Origin: Kiritimatiellia bacterium
Lineage (GTDB): Bacteria; Verrucomicrobiota; Kiritimatiellia; SLAD01
Direction: 5' to 3'
Length of the DNA stretch: 15,669 nucleotides
Assembly: GCA_007128275.1 (NCBI GenBank)
Contig: SKXR01000057.1
Location: 1-15,669, forward strand
The notes below the pieces were generated by a model. The model had not been told where the DNA came from. It made no database searches and worked only from the letters and a program-made list of their open reading frames with translations. Positions 7,394 through 14,431 of the stretch are shown here, piece after piece. Numbering within the stretch: position 1 is the stretch's first letter; each line of letters starts with the position of its first letter. The position numbers were made by a program, and so were the translations under genes.

Positions 7394-8455
7394 CTATTCT
7401 TCCTTCATCTCTTTGAAGAGTTTGAACAAGGAGCTGTCCGTACCCAGGATCAGCGAGCTATTCTTGCCCAACGCCTTGTCATACAACTGAAGCGTGCGCA
7501 GGAATCCGAAGAATTCCGGGTCGGCGTTGTAGGCTTCCGCATAAATCTTGATGGCCTCGGCTTCCGCCGTACCCCGAATGCGTTCCGCGCGCTCGACCGC
7601 TTCACTCTGAATGGTGGCCAACTCGCGTTCCATCTCGCCCAATCGCTGTTCCGCGCGTTGCTGGCCCAGTGAGCGGAAACCGGCGGAGATCTTCTGCAAC
7701 TCGGCGTTCATCTGCCGGTACACGTTTTCTTCAATGGCGGCCGTGTAATGGACCTGCTTGATCAGAATATCTTCAAGATGAATGCCCAATCCGATTTCAT
7801 CCAGACGCTCGCGGGCCCGTTCCAAAATGCCGGCAATCACCACCGGACGACCCGCCAAATAGACGCCGGCGGCATCGATCCTAAGCGGCGGCATTTCCCC
7901 GCCCATGGTGGTCAGATCCAGATCTTCCGGGGTGATTTCCTCGCCATCCTCCGTCATGAGGGCGGGCATTTCCTCTTCCCGATCCAGAATGAGGTTGCTG
8001 CTGCGCACCACTTCAAAAAGATCGTACTGACCGATCTCATTCCGAACGGCGCCCTCAATGATGCCGATCAAGCGCGCATTCGCCGCGTCCGTCGAACCAC
8101 CGATCGACTCCAGAAACGCGCGCGCATCATTGATCCGCCAGCGCGCCGTCACGTCGACGATAATCGCGCGGCGATCTTTGGTGTAGATCGTCCGTTCCTG
8201 CCCGTCCCAGCGCAGCAATCGCTTGTCAAAGAGGTGTACCTGCTGCACGAAAGGCAACTTGAAATGCAATCCCGCGTCCGTCCGCGGTTCGCCCTTGATC
8301 TCACCGAACTGAGTCACAATCGCTTGTTGCCATTCATAGACGACGAACAAGGAGTTGTAGACCAGAAAGGAAAGCGCGGCGACCAGAATCAAGGCCGCCA
8401 CCGGCGTGGATCCGGCGCGACGATGCATACGTTCCGAGGGAGGTTGGTTCATCAT
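7394..8455 (-). CDS. hflC: Protease modulator HflC (SPFH/prohibitin domain)
   Basis: HflC pairs with HflK in a periplasm-facing, membrane-anchored SPFH assembly that encloses FtsH and limits its access to membrane-protein substrates. The 353-residue protein has one N-terminal transmembrane segment at about 19-38, a band-7 domain from about 40 (VVYEWQQAIVTQFGEIKGEPRTD), and an acidic low-complexity insertion at about 158-190. A charged helix follows at about 245-310, then the HflC-type ending AEAIKIYAEAYNADPEFFGFLRTL (299-322). E. coli HflC is slightly shorter (about 334) and also has an acidic insertion, so this is orthologous in layout. The start ATG overlaps the hflK stop by 4 nt (ATGA); a second ATG directly follows. 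It is the last gene of the argC-hflC operon, convergent with the secreted barrel protein gene. Confidence 0.93.
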   Translation of the reverse strand: MMNQPPSERMHRRAGSTPVAALILVAALSFLVYNSLFVVYEWQQAIVTQFGEIKGEPRTDAGLHFKLPFVQQVHLFDKRLLRWDGQERTIYTKDRRAIIVDVTARWRINDARAFLESIGGSTDAANARLIGIIEGAVRNEIGQYDLFEVVRSSNLILDREEEMPALMTEDGEEITPEDLDLTTMGGEMPPLRIDAAGVYLAGRPVVIAGILERARERLDEIGLGIHLEDILIKQVHYTAAIEENVYRQMNAELQKISAGFRSLGQQRAEQRLGEMERELATIQSEAVERAERIRGTAEAEAIKIYAEAYNADPEFFGFLRTLQLYDKALGKNSSLILGTDSSLFKLFKEMKEE

Positions 8456-9399
8456 AATCCGGCTCCCCCTCGAAGGTTCATGTGGGGCAGAATGCCATCC
8501 AGCTCATCATCAACAATGATGAATTCCTTCACTTCGGGCAACTTGCGCTCCATGACTTCCAAATAGAGCCGTTGACGCGTTACCTCCGGCGAAAGTTGGT
8601 AAGCCGTCATCATATCCGTAAAGCGCTGGGATTCCCCGCGGGCGACATTGACCCGACGCTGGTGGAATCCTTCCGCCTCGAGAATGGTTCGTTGCGCTTC
8701 GCCACGCGCACGCGGCACGCGTTCCTGATACTGACGAGACGCTTCCTCGAAGAAGCGAACCGCGTCCTGTTCGGCACGGTTCAAATCGTTAAACGCGTCC
8801 AATACCGCGCCGGGCGGATCGACGAAGAGCAGGTTCACCTCGTTAATGCGAATGCCCATGCCGAACTGGTTGGCCTGTTGTTGGATCAATTCGCGGGCGC
8901 GCTGCTGAATTTCCGCGCGGCCAACGGTCAGAATGAGAATGCTGGCCCGATCCCCCATGATCTCCCGCATGACCGATTGGGCAATATCGCGAAGCGTATT
9001 GATGGGATCCTGCACATTGAATACGAAATCGCGCGGCTCTTCGCGGCTGAATTGCACGTCCCAACCGGCCAACACGATATTCAGGTCGCCGGTCAACATG
9101 GAATTTTCATCGCGCGCACCGCGACCGCCCGCCGGGCGTTCACGCGAACCGAATGTTTCCACGTCCACGATGCGGGTGGGCACCTTGACGACGCGCTCCA
9201 TCCCGAAGGGCAGCTTGAAGTGCAGACCCGGAGAGGCGGTCTTGACATGCTTGCCGAAACGAAGCAACAGCCCTTCCTGTTCCGGCGCAATCTGATACAC
9301 CATCGTCAACGCGCTGAGTACGATCAGACCGGCTACAATCACCGTGCCGATGGTCTTCAGCGGGATCTCGATAATTTTTCCTTCGACTTCAATCTTCAT
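8452..9399 (-). CDS. hflK: Protease modulator HflK (SPFH/prohibitin domain)
   Basis: HflK is the partner of HflC in the FtsH-regulating membrane complex, and the order hflK then hflC is the usual one. With the start at 9399 the protein has 315 residues: a short cytosolic tail, one transmembrane segment at about 16-36, then the SPFH domain (YQIAPEQEGLLLRFGKHV, SPGLHFKLPFG). The HflK hallmark LTGDLNIVLAGWDVQF and the stretch VNLLFVDPPGAVLDAFNDLNRAEQD follow, and then a charged coiled-coil-like helix. I prefer the ATG at 9399 (MKIEVEGK) because it leads directly into the membrane segment. An in-frame ATG at 9441 would add 14 residues; neither has a strong ribosome site. A glycine/arginine-rich linker (RPAGGRGARDEN) sits where E. 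coli HflK also has variable sequence. The GT2 gene upstream ends 51 nt away. Confidence 0.92.
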   Translation of the reverse strand: MKIEVEGKIIEIPLKTIGTVIVAGLIVLSALTMVYQIAPEQEGLLLRFGKHVKTASPGLHFKLPFGMERVVKVPTRIVDVETFGSRERPAGGRGARDENSMLTGDLNIVLAGWDVQFSREEPRDFVFNVQDPINTLRDIAQSVMREIMGDRASILILTVGRAEIQQRARELIQQQANQFGMGIRINEVNLLFVDPPGAVLDAFNDLNRAEQDAVRFFEEASRQYQERVPRARGEAQRTILEAEGFHQRRVNVARGESQRFTDMMTAYQLSPEVTRQRLYLEVMERKLPEVKEFIIVDDELDGILPHMNLRGGAGL

Positions 9400-9450
9400 G
9401 GCATCCAATGCAATTGATGAGCCACCACCATACAGGCACATCGCGCCGGA

Positions 9451-10167
9451 TCAAGTAAAACCGTAATATCCATGCCGTTTATGTCGATAATGATACAGCA
9501 TATGGAAGAAACGCACCGCATCGCTCACGGGATGAATCTTGCTCTGCTCATCTCGATAGATCACGGTGACGCGCACGGAATCGATCCGGAACCCGCGATC
9601 CGCTAAATGCAACAGCATCTCGGATTCGGCCGCAAACCGGTGCGACTCGACATTCAGAAAAGGAATCACATCGCGCCGAAACAAGCGGAACCCGCACTGG
9701 GTGTCCGGCACGTACTGGCGCATTACCCGGCTGATGATGAGACTCATCACCCGGTTGGTCCATCGGCGTATCCGCGGCATCTCTTCGAGATGCGTCATGC
9801 GGTTGCCGAGCAAGACGGGAATACCCGTGCGTTGATACGCCTCCAGAAACTTTGGAATATCCTCCGGGTTGTGTTGACCGTCCGCATCCATCGTGATCAC
9901 CACCTCGCACTCCTCCTGCATGGCACGACGAAATCCCGTCTGAAGCGCCACACCCTTCCCTTCATTGCGCTCATGCTTCAGGACGATCGCCCCCGCGTCT
10001 TCCGCTTCAGTCGCCGTGCCGTCGGCGGATCCGTCGTCCACCACAATGACCAACGGCACGTGACGCCGGATCTGTTCCACCACCTGCCCGATACGCCGCT
10101 CCTCGGTAAAGGCGGGCACCACCACGCAGGCCCGGGGCGCCCCTGATTCATTGACCACGTTACCCAT
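9451..10167 (-). CDS. Family 2 glycosyltransferase (GT-A fold, dolichyl-phosphate-mannose-synthase-like)
   Basis: This cytosolic 238-residue enzyme probably transfers a sugar from a nucleotide donor to a lipid or glycan acceptor. It shows the GT2 nucleotide-binding start VVVPAFTEE (15-23), DDGSADGT at 44-51, the metal-binding DADG at 94-97 and, in the acceptor region, TQCGFRLFRRDV at 156-167 followed by AESEM at 180-184. There is no C-terminal membrane anchor, unlike many polyprenyl-phosphate GT2 enzymes. The start ATG 10167 has AGAGGG 7 nt upstream; upstream in-frame codons lie inside the preceding gene. It overlaps the LpxL-like gene by 8 nt, indicating tight coupling and suggesting joint action on an envelope glycolipid. 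That role is inferred; the sugar and acceptor are unknown. Confidence 0.88.
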   Translation of the reverse strand: MGNVVNESGAPRACVVVPAFTEERRIGQVVEQIRRHVPLVIVVDDGSADGTATEAEDAGAIVLKHERNEGKGVALQTGFRRAMQEECEVVITMDADGQHNPEDIPKFLEAYQRTGIPVLLGNRMTHLEEMPRIRRWTNRVMSLIISRVMRQYVPDTQCGFRLFRRDVIPFLNVESHRFAAESEMLLHLADRGFRIDSVRVTVIYRDEQSKIHPVSDAVRFFHMLYHYRHKRHGYYGFT

Positions 10168-11047
10168 GACGATGCCCTCTACTCCCGTTTTCGTTATCCC
10201 AGAAATCTTCAAAAATAAACCACTGATGCGGTTGCTCGCCGATTTCCCGTTCCAATCCGGCGCAAATCCTATCACGAATCCGATCTTCCGTCTTCAATGC
10301 TTCGGGAAACAACGGCGCATGGAATCGGAGCAGAAACGAATCGTCCGGTTGCCGAATCATGAACGCCGGCAACACGGGGGCGCCGGTCTTCATCGCCAAC
10401 CACGCCGGGCCGCGCGGCATGGACGTAACCCGGTTGAAGAAGGTCGCCTCATGCTGATGAGCGGAGAAATCACGGTCCGCGAGCAATGCAACCATCTTCC
10501 CTTCCTGCAAATACCGCACCAAATCGCGGGCCGCATGGCCGAACGGGACCGTATGGATGCCGCGCCGTTCCCGGTAATGGTTGAAAAGCCGCTCAACCTT
10601 CTCACTCCGGTACGGCAACACGACCGCATGGACTTCATGCCCCCGTGCGGCCAACACCGCCCCGCCCAATTCCCAATTGCCGAAATGCCCCGTCACCAGA
10701 ATCACGCCGCGCCCTCGCGCGACACAGTCGGCCAGATAGTCTTCATGCTCGATGCACACCTCGGCACCCCTAAAGACATCGTTCACGTCACCCAATCTGA
10801 AGAAATCGACGAGGTACTTCCCGAAACAGCGGTAGGTCGCCCGTGCCATGCTCTGCAACGCTCGATCGGTAATAGATCGTCCTTGTGCCTCGTGAATACG
10901 ACGTAGATTCTGAAGGACGGCGCAACGGCCTTCTTGATCGCGCCAATAGAAAAGATCGGCCACGCGCACGCCCAACCAGTACGCGCAGGCCGACGGGAGC
11001 GTTCGGCTTAACCAGGAGGCGCATTGATAGGCCCAATAAATAGTCAT
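10160..11047 (-). CDS. Lysophospholipid/lipid A acyltransferase, LpxL/HtrB family
   Basis: This 295-residue enzyme of the LpxL/LpxM/HtrB superfamily transfers an acyl chain from acyl-ACP to lipid A or a related glycolipid at the cytosolic face of the inner membrane. The catalytic HX4E motif is clear as GHFGNWE, with H121 and E126. DRD in the ALLADRDFS segment and the C-terminal QPHQWFIFEDFW resemble conserved positions of the family. The N-terminal 30 residues form a hydrophobic anchor-like segment. Length is close to that of E. coli LpxL (about 306). The gene starts 30 nt after lipA and overlaps the GT2 gene by 8 nt. Whether it acts on lipid A or another lipid cannot be decided here, so no symbol is given. 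Confidence 0.88.
   Translation of the reverse strand: MTIYWAYQCASWLSRTLPSACAYWLGVRVADLFYWRDQEGRCAVLQNLRRIHEAQGRSITDRALQSMARATYRCFGKYLVDFFRLGDVNDVFRGAEVCIEHEDYLADCVARGRGVILVTGHFGNWELGGAVLAARGHEVHAVVLPYRSEKVERLFNHYRERRGIHTVPFGHAARDLVRYLQEGKMVALLADRDFSAHQHEATFFNRVTSMPRGPAWLAMKTGAPVLPAFMIRQPDDSFLLRFHAPLFPEALKTEDRIRDRICAGLEREIGEQPHQWFIFEDFWDNENGSRGHRHG
10175..10180 (-). promoter_or_regulatory. Ribosome binding site for the GT2 gene inside the acyltransferase CDS
   Basis: On the minus strand AGAGGG precedes the ATG at 10167 by 7 nt. It supports the short start for the glycosyltransferase and thus the 8-nt overlap between the two genes. Confidence 0.7.
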
Positions 11048-11077
11048 CGTCTCGCTTATCCGGGCATGGCGCGGCGA

Positions 11078-11971
11078 TCAGCAAACGGCCGTCGTCTGAC
11101 GCGCAAGTTCCCGCGCATCGAGAGCGGATTGGAGCAACTCGTCCGCGCGATACGAGGAACGAACCAACGGCCCCGAAGCGACGCCCTTGAATCCCATCGC
11201 ACGGGCCTTCTCGGATAGCCCTTCGAAATCTTCCGGTGTGACATAGCGCTGGACGGGTGGATGATTGCGAGTGGGTTGAAGGTATTGACCGATCGTCAAA
11301 AGATCCACGCCTACTTGCAACATGTCATCCAGCGTATGCAGCACCTCGTCGTCCTTCTCGCCCAAGCCCAACATAATCCCCGATTTGACCACCACGTCCG
11401 GTTGCCATTGCGCCGCGTGTTTCAATACGGAAAGCGAGCGGCCGTACGCCGCCTGCGGACGGATGATCGGCTGTAACCGCGCGACCGTTTCCGTATTGTG
11501 GTTGAATACGTCCGGATGCGCTTCGAGCACGATGTCGATCAGATCCGGAAGGCCTTCGAAATCAGGGGTCAACACTTCCACGGACGCCCCGGGCACTTCC
11601 TTTCGGATTTCGCGGATGGTTTCCGCAAACACCCCCGCCCCGCCGTCCGGAAGATCATCGCGGGCCACACTGGTCAGCACCACATAATTGAGCTTCATCT
11701 CCTTGGCCGCTTGTGCAGCGCGTTTCGGCTCATCGGCATCGAGTTCGCCGGGGCGTCCCGCTTTGATCGCGCAAAACGAGCAGGCGCGCGTGCAGACGTC
11801 GCCGAGCAGCATCAAGGTCGCGGTGCCCCGGTTCCAGCACTCGTGGCGGTTTGGACATTTTGCGCTCTCACACACCGTGTGCAGCGAATGGTTCTTTACC
11901 GACCCGTGCACATGCGAAAAATGCTGATCGGTATTCAGGGATAATCGAATCCACGTGGGTAATCGAGCCAT
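11078..11971 (-). CDS. lipA: Lipoyl synthase, radical SAM
   Basis: LipA inserts two sulfurs into octanoyl groups on the E2 and H proteins to form lipoyl cofactors. Both iron-sulfur sites are intact in this 297-residue protein: the auxiliary cluster CX4CX5C at C34, C39 and C45 (CESAKCPNRHEC), and the radical SAM CX3CX2C at C60, C64 and C67 (CTRACSFC). The C-terminal RSSY motif, whose serine ligates the auxiliary cluster, is present (VRSSYRAD). Length is slightly below that of E. coli LipA (321) because the N-terminal extension is short. I chose ATG 11971 (MARLPTWIR), with GGAG a few bases upstream; an upstream in-frame start at 12040 would run into argC. The gene begins 17 nt after argC. No lipB appears in the window. 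Confidence 0.97.
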   Translation of the reverse strand: MARLPTWIRLSLNTDQHFSHVHGSVKNHSLHTVCESAKCPNRHECWNRGTATLMLLGDVCTRACSFCAIKAGRPGELDADEPKRAAQAAKEMKLNYVVLTSVARDDLPDGGAGVFAETIREIRKEVPGASVEVLTPDFEGLPDLIDIVLEAHPDVFNHNTETVARLQPIIRPQAAYGRSLSVLKHAAQWQPDVVVKSGIMLGLGEKDDEVLHTLDDMLQVGVDLLTIGQYLQPTRNHPPVQRYVTPEDFEGLSEKARAMGFKGVASGPLVRSSYRADELLQSALDARELARQTTAVC

Positions 11972-11988
11972 AGTGCTCCGTCGCTCCT

Positions 11989-13047
11989 TTAAGGGTATTG
12001 GCCCGGACGATCCAGACCCATCGTCTCCGGCAACCCGCAAATCAAATTCATATTCTGAAGGGCATTCCCAGCCTGGCCTTTCACGAGATTATCGATATGC
12101 GAAATCACCCGCAACCGGTTCGTCCGCTCATCGACGTCCACGATCAGGTTACAGAAATTAGAGCCCCGGACGTCTTGTGTGCCGACGGTGGCGGTCCGGT
12201 CCATAATCCGCACAAAATAATTGTCTTCATGGAACGACCGATAGGCGTCCATGACGGCGCTTAGATCGATTCCGGCCGCCAACGTACCGTAGATGCAGCT
12301 CAGAATGCCCCGACACGCGGGGACCACCTGCGGCGTAAACGTCAGCCGCACTTCCTCGCCGCACAGGCCCTGCATTTCCCGTTCCACTTCGACCACGTGC
12401 TGGTGACCGGACAATCGATAGGCGTTCATTTGGTCGTACCGCGCGGGATAATGAAACCCGGGACCCGGCTTTTTCCCGGCGCCGGACACCGCGGTCTTGC
12501 AATCGCAGATCAAGCTGGTCAAATCAATGAGCCGGTTCTTGACGGCGGGCGCCAGCCCCAAAATACAACCGATCGCAAAGCACCCGACGTTCCCGACCAA
12601 CCGCGTTGATTCGTTGATATCCGCCCGGTGCAGTTCCGGCAAGCCATAGACCGACTCGGTCAGCAGATCCTTTGCCTTATGGTCGGGGTCCTTTCCGATC
12701 CGCCGCGCATATTCCGCGTAGGCCTCCGGCGTCGAAAACCGGAAGTCGCCGCTATAATCGATGACTTTCGCGCCTTGCTCCAATTCCGTCCGCGCCTGGT
12801 TCATGGCAATGCCGTCGGGTGTGGCGAAAAAGACCACGTCCGCCGGTACTTTCGCCGCGTCCTCATCCGGCGTTAGAATCGGCAGATCACAAAAACCCGT
12901 CAAATGCGGGTATAGCTCGCTCATCTTCATCCCCACATCCGTCTTCGCAACCAACGCCACGAGTTCCACTTCCGGATGTCCCAAAAGCAGCTCGGTAATA
13001 CCCACGCCGCCGTAACCGCCCGCCCCTATGACTTTTACTTTGATCAT
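11989..13047 (-). CDS. argC: N-acetyl-gamma-glutamyl-phosphate reductase (variant active-site motif)
   Basis: ArgC reduces N-acetylglutamyl phosphate to the semialdehyde with NADPH, the third step of arginine synthesis. The 352-residue protein has the N-terminal Rossmann loop GAGGYGGVG (8-16), the catalytic cysteine C156, SGAGKKPG at 188-195 and the active-site histidine in GHQH (214-217). Length is normal. The motif around the nucleophile reads GNVGCF rather than the usual ANPGCY, and the segment usually written ALPHG reads ATPDG at 75-79. These changes could reflect a divergent lineage or a related substrate such as a LysW-linked intermediate. The start ATG 13047 has no Shine-Dalgarno; a candidate promoter lies immediately upstream. 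It is the first gene of a six-gene minus-strand operon and is divergent from carA. Confidence 0.9.
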   Translation of the reverse strand: MIKVKVIGAGGYGGVGITELLLGHPEVELVALVAKTDVGMKMSELYPHLTGFCDLPILTPDEDAAKVPADVVFFATPDGIAMNQARTELEQGAKVIDYSGDFRFSTPEAYAEYARRIGKDPDHKAKDLLTESVYGLPELHRADINESTRLVGNVGCFAIGCILGLAPAVKNRLIDLTSLICDCKTAVSGAGKKPGPGFHYPARYDQMNAYRLSGHQHVVEVEREMQGLCGEEVRLTFTPQVVPACRGILSCIYGTLAAGIDLSAVMDAYRSFHEDNYFVRIMDRTATVGTQDVRGSNFCNLIVDVDERTNRLRVISHIDNLVKGQAGNALQNMNLICGLPETMGLDRPGQYP

Positions 13048-13054
13048 GGACGAA

Positions 13055-13083
13055 ACGGTAAAGGTTGCGCCGGATTATGTCAA
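13055..13083 (-). promoter_or_regulatory. Candidate argC operon promoter
   Basis: On the minus strand TTGACA (13083-13078) is an exact -35 consensus, followed after 17 nt by TACCGT (13060-13055), a weak -10. An alternative -10, CATAAT at 13079-13074, overlaps it but lacks a good -35. The first reading would start transcription at or next to the argC ATG, consistent with the missing Shine-Dalgarno, but this rests on short matches. Confidence 0.3.
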
Positions 13084-13117
13084 ACGGAGTCCTTCCCCTG
13101 CATCCGCCCCACCACCG

Positions 13118-13157
13118 ACTGTCATTAAAATCTACGATCGTAGATTCAGATGACAGT
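13118..13157. promoter_or_regulatory. 40-bp interrupted palindrome, candidate operator between argC and carA
   Basis: The inner 18 bp AATCTACGATCGTAGATT (13129-13146) form a perfect palindrome centred between 13137 and 13138. Outside 3-nt unmatched steps on each side, the 8-bp arms ACTGTCAT (13118-13125) and ATGACAGT (13150-13157) match exactly about the same axis. It lies in the divergent promoter region of two arginine-related genes, so a repressor site is plausible. It does not match the E. coli ArgR box. As RNA it could also fold as a long hairpin. Confidence 0.75.
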
Positions 13158-13339
13158 TGATACGGAGCAAAAGGGGCTGTGCGCGAGTGCCTCACACGCA
13201 TGGAAGTGATCCCCTCTCGACGTGAAACACGAGTTTTTCCGCCTTTTCGAATTATCTTCTCGACTCCAGAACCGTTTTTCCCACAATGCGGTGCCAACTT
13301 CGCCGACAGGTTCGAAACGATCGCCGGGATTTCCTGATA
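13158..13339 (+). other. carA upstream leader region
   Basis: This stretch of 182 nt before carA shows no convincing open reading frame or known riboswitch. One small dyad at 13216-13233 (CTC and GTG pairing with CAC and GAG across a bulge) is followed by five T residues at 13234-13238, which resembles a weak terminator or attenuator. No clear promoter hexamers stand out. Confidence 0.3.
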
Positions 13340-14431
13340 ATGACCAAAGCACTGATCGCACTCGAAGACGGGACTACTTTTGAAGGACGCGCGTTTGCCG
13401 GGTCCGGCGAAGCCTATGGGGAATTGGTCTTCAACACGTCCATGACGGGCTACCAGGAAATCCTGACCGATCCGTCGTATCACGGCCAAATCGTCACCCT
13501 CACCTATCCCCTCATCGGCAACTACGGGATCAACGACGAAGACATCGAATCATGGAAACCCCACGCGGCCGGACTGGTCATCAATGAAGCCAGCCGCATG
13601 CGCAGCAATTGGCGCAGCACAACGTCACTGAAAGAATACCTCGAAACAAACCGCATCCTCGGCGTCGACCAGGTCGATACACGCGCGGTCACCCTCCACA
13701 TCCGCTCGCGCGGGGCCATGAAATGCGTGATCTCCACAAGCGATCTCGACCGCGATCGCTTGGTCGAGAAAGCCAAAAACGCGCCCGGCCTGATCGGGCG
13801 CGACTTGTCCAGCGAAGTCAGCACCCCCGACTCGTACGATTGGCCGACCACAAACGCGAAATACCGGGTCGCCGTGCTCGATTGCGGCATTAAACGCAAC
13901 CAACTCCGCATGCTCGCCGAACGCGGCGCAGGCCCCACGGTCTTTTCCAACAGCGCTTCCGCCGCCGATGTACTCGCCGCGAAACCGGACGGCCTGTTCA
14001 TCTCCAACGGCCCCGGCGACCCCGACGCCGTGCCCCGCGTCATAAAAACCATTCACGCACTCGTGGAGAGCGGCCTGCCCACTTTCGGCATCTGCTTCGG
14101 CCACCAACTCCTGGGGTTGGCCTTCGGCGGCGCCACCTATAAAATGAAATTCGGCCATCGCGGCGCGAATCAACCCGTCAAAAATCTGCGCACCGGACTC
14201 ATCGAAATCACGTCGCAAAATCACGGATTCTGCGTAGACAAGGATTCCCTGAACCCGGACGAGCTCGAAACGACGCACATCAACCTCAACGACGGCACCT
14301 CGGAAGGATTGCGCCACAAAACCTTGCCGATGTTCTCGGTGCAATACCATCCGGAAGCCGCACCCGGCCCGCACGACGCCGCGTACCTCTTTGACGAGTT
14401 CATCCAACTGATGGAGACCCATAAACCGTGA
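13340..14431 (+). CDS. carA: Carbamoyl-phosphate synthase small (glutamine amidotransferase) subunit
   Basis: CarA hydrolyses glutamine and channels ammonia to CarB for carbamoyl phosphate, used in both arginine and pyrimidine synthesis. The 363-residue protein has the CPSase N-terminal domain (ALIALEDGTTFEGRAF, FNTSMTGYQEILTDPSY) and a class I glutamine amidotransferase domain from about 190. Its nucleophile is C252 in FGICFGHQ, and H337 and E339 in QYHPE complete the triad. Length is close to that of E. coli CarA (382). The start ATG 13340 gives the standard N-terminus; only a weak GGGAT precedes it. The gene is divergent from argC and overlaps the guaA start by 4 nt. carB is not in the window. 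Confidence 0.97.
   Translation: MTKALIALEDGTTFEGRAFAGSGEAYGELVFNTSMTGYQEILTDPSYHGQIVTLTYPLIGNYGINDEDIESWKPHAAGLVINEASRMRSNWRSTTSLKEYLETNRILGVDQVDTRAVTLHIRSRGAMKCVISTSDLDRDRLVEKAKNAPGLIGRDLSSEVSTPDSYDWPTTNAKYRVAVLDCGIKRNQLRMLAERGAGPTVFSNSASAADVLAAKPDGLFISNGPGDPDAVPRVIKTIHALVESGLPTFGICFGHQLLGLAFGGATYKMKFGHRGANQPVKNLRTGLIEITSQNHGFCVDKDSLNPDELETTHINLNDGTSEGLRHKTLPMFSVQYHPEAAPGPHDAAYLFDEFIQLMETHKP

Noticed and set aside
7748..9417. Long plus-strand open frames opposite hflC and hflK
   Set aside because: They are antisense shadows produced by GC-rich codon use; the minus-strand proteins have clear SPFH family signatures.
13211..13238. Terminator- or attenuator-like hairpin plus T-run before carA
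   Set aside because: The stem is only about 6 bp with a bulge, and no leader peptide or alternative structure was found; too weak to annotate as a terminator.
13625..14422. 265-codon minus-strand open frame opposite carA
   Set aside because: carA on the plus strand has all catalytic motifs; the antisense product is low-complexity and matches nothing I know.
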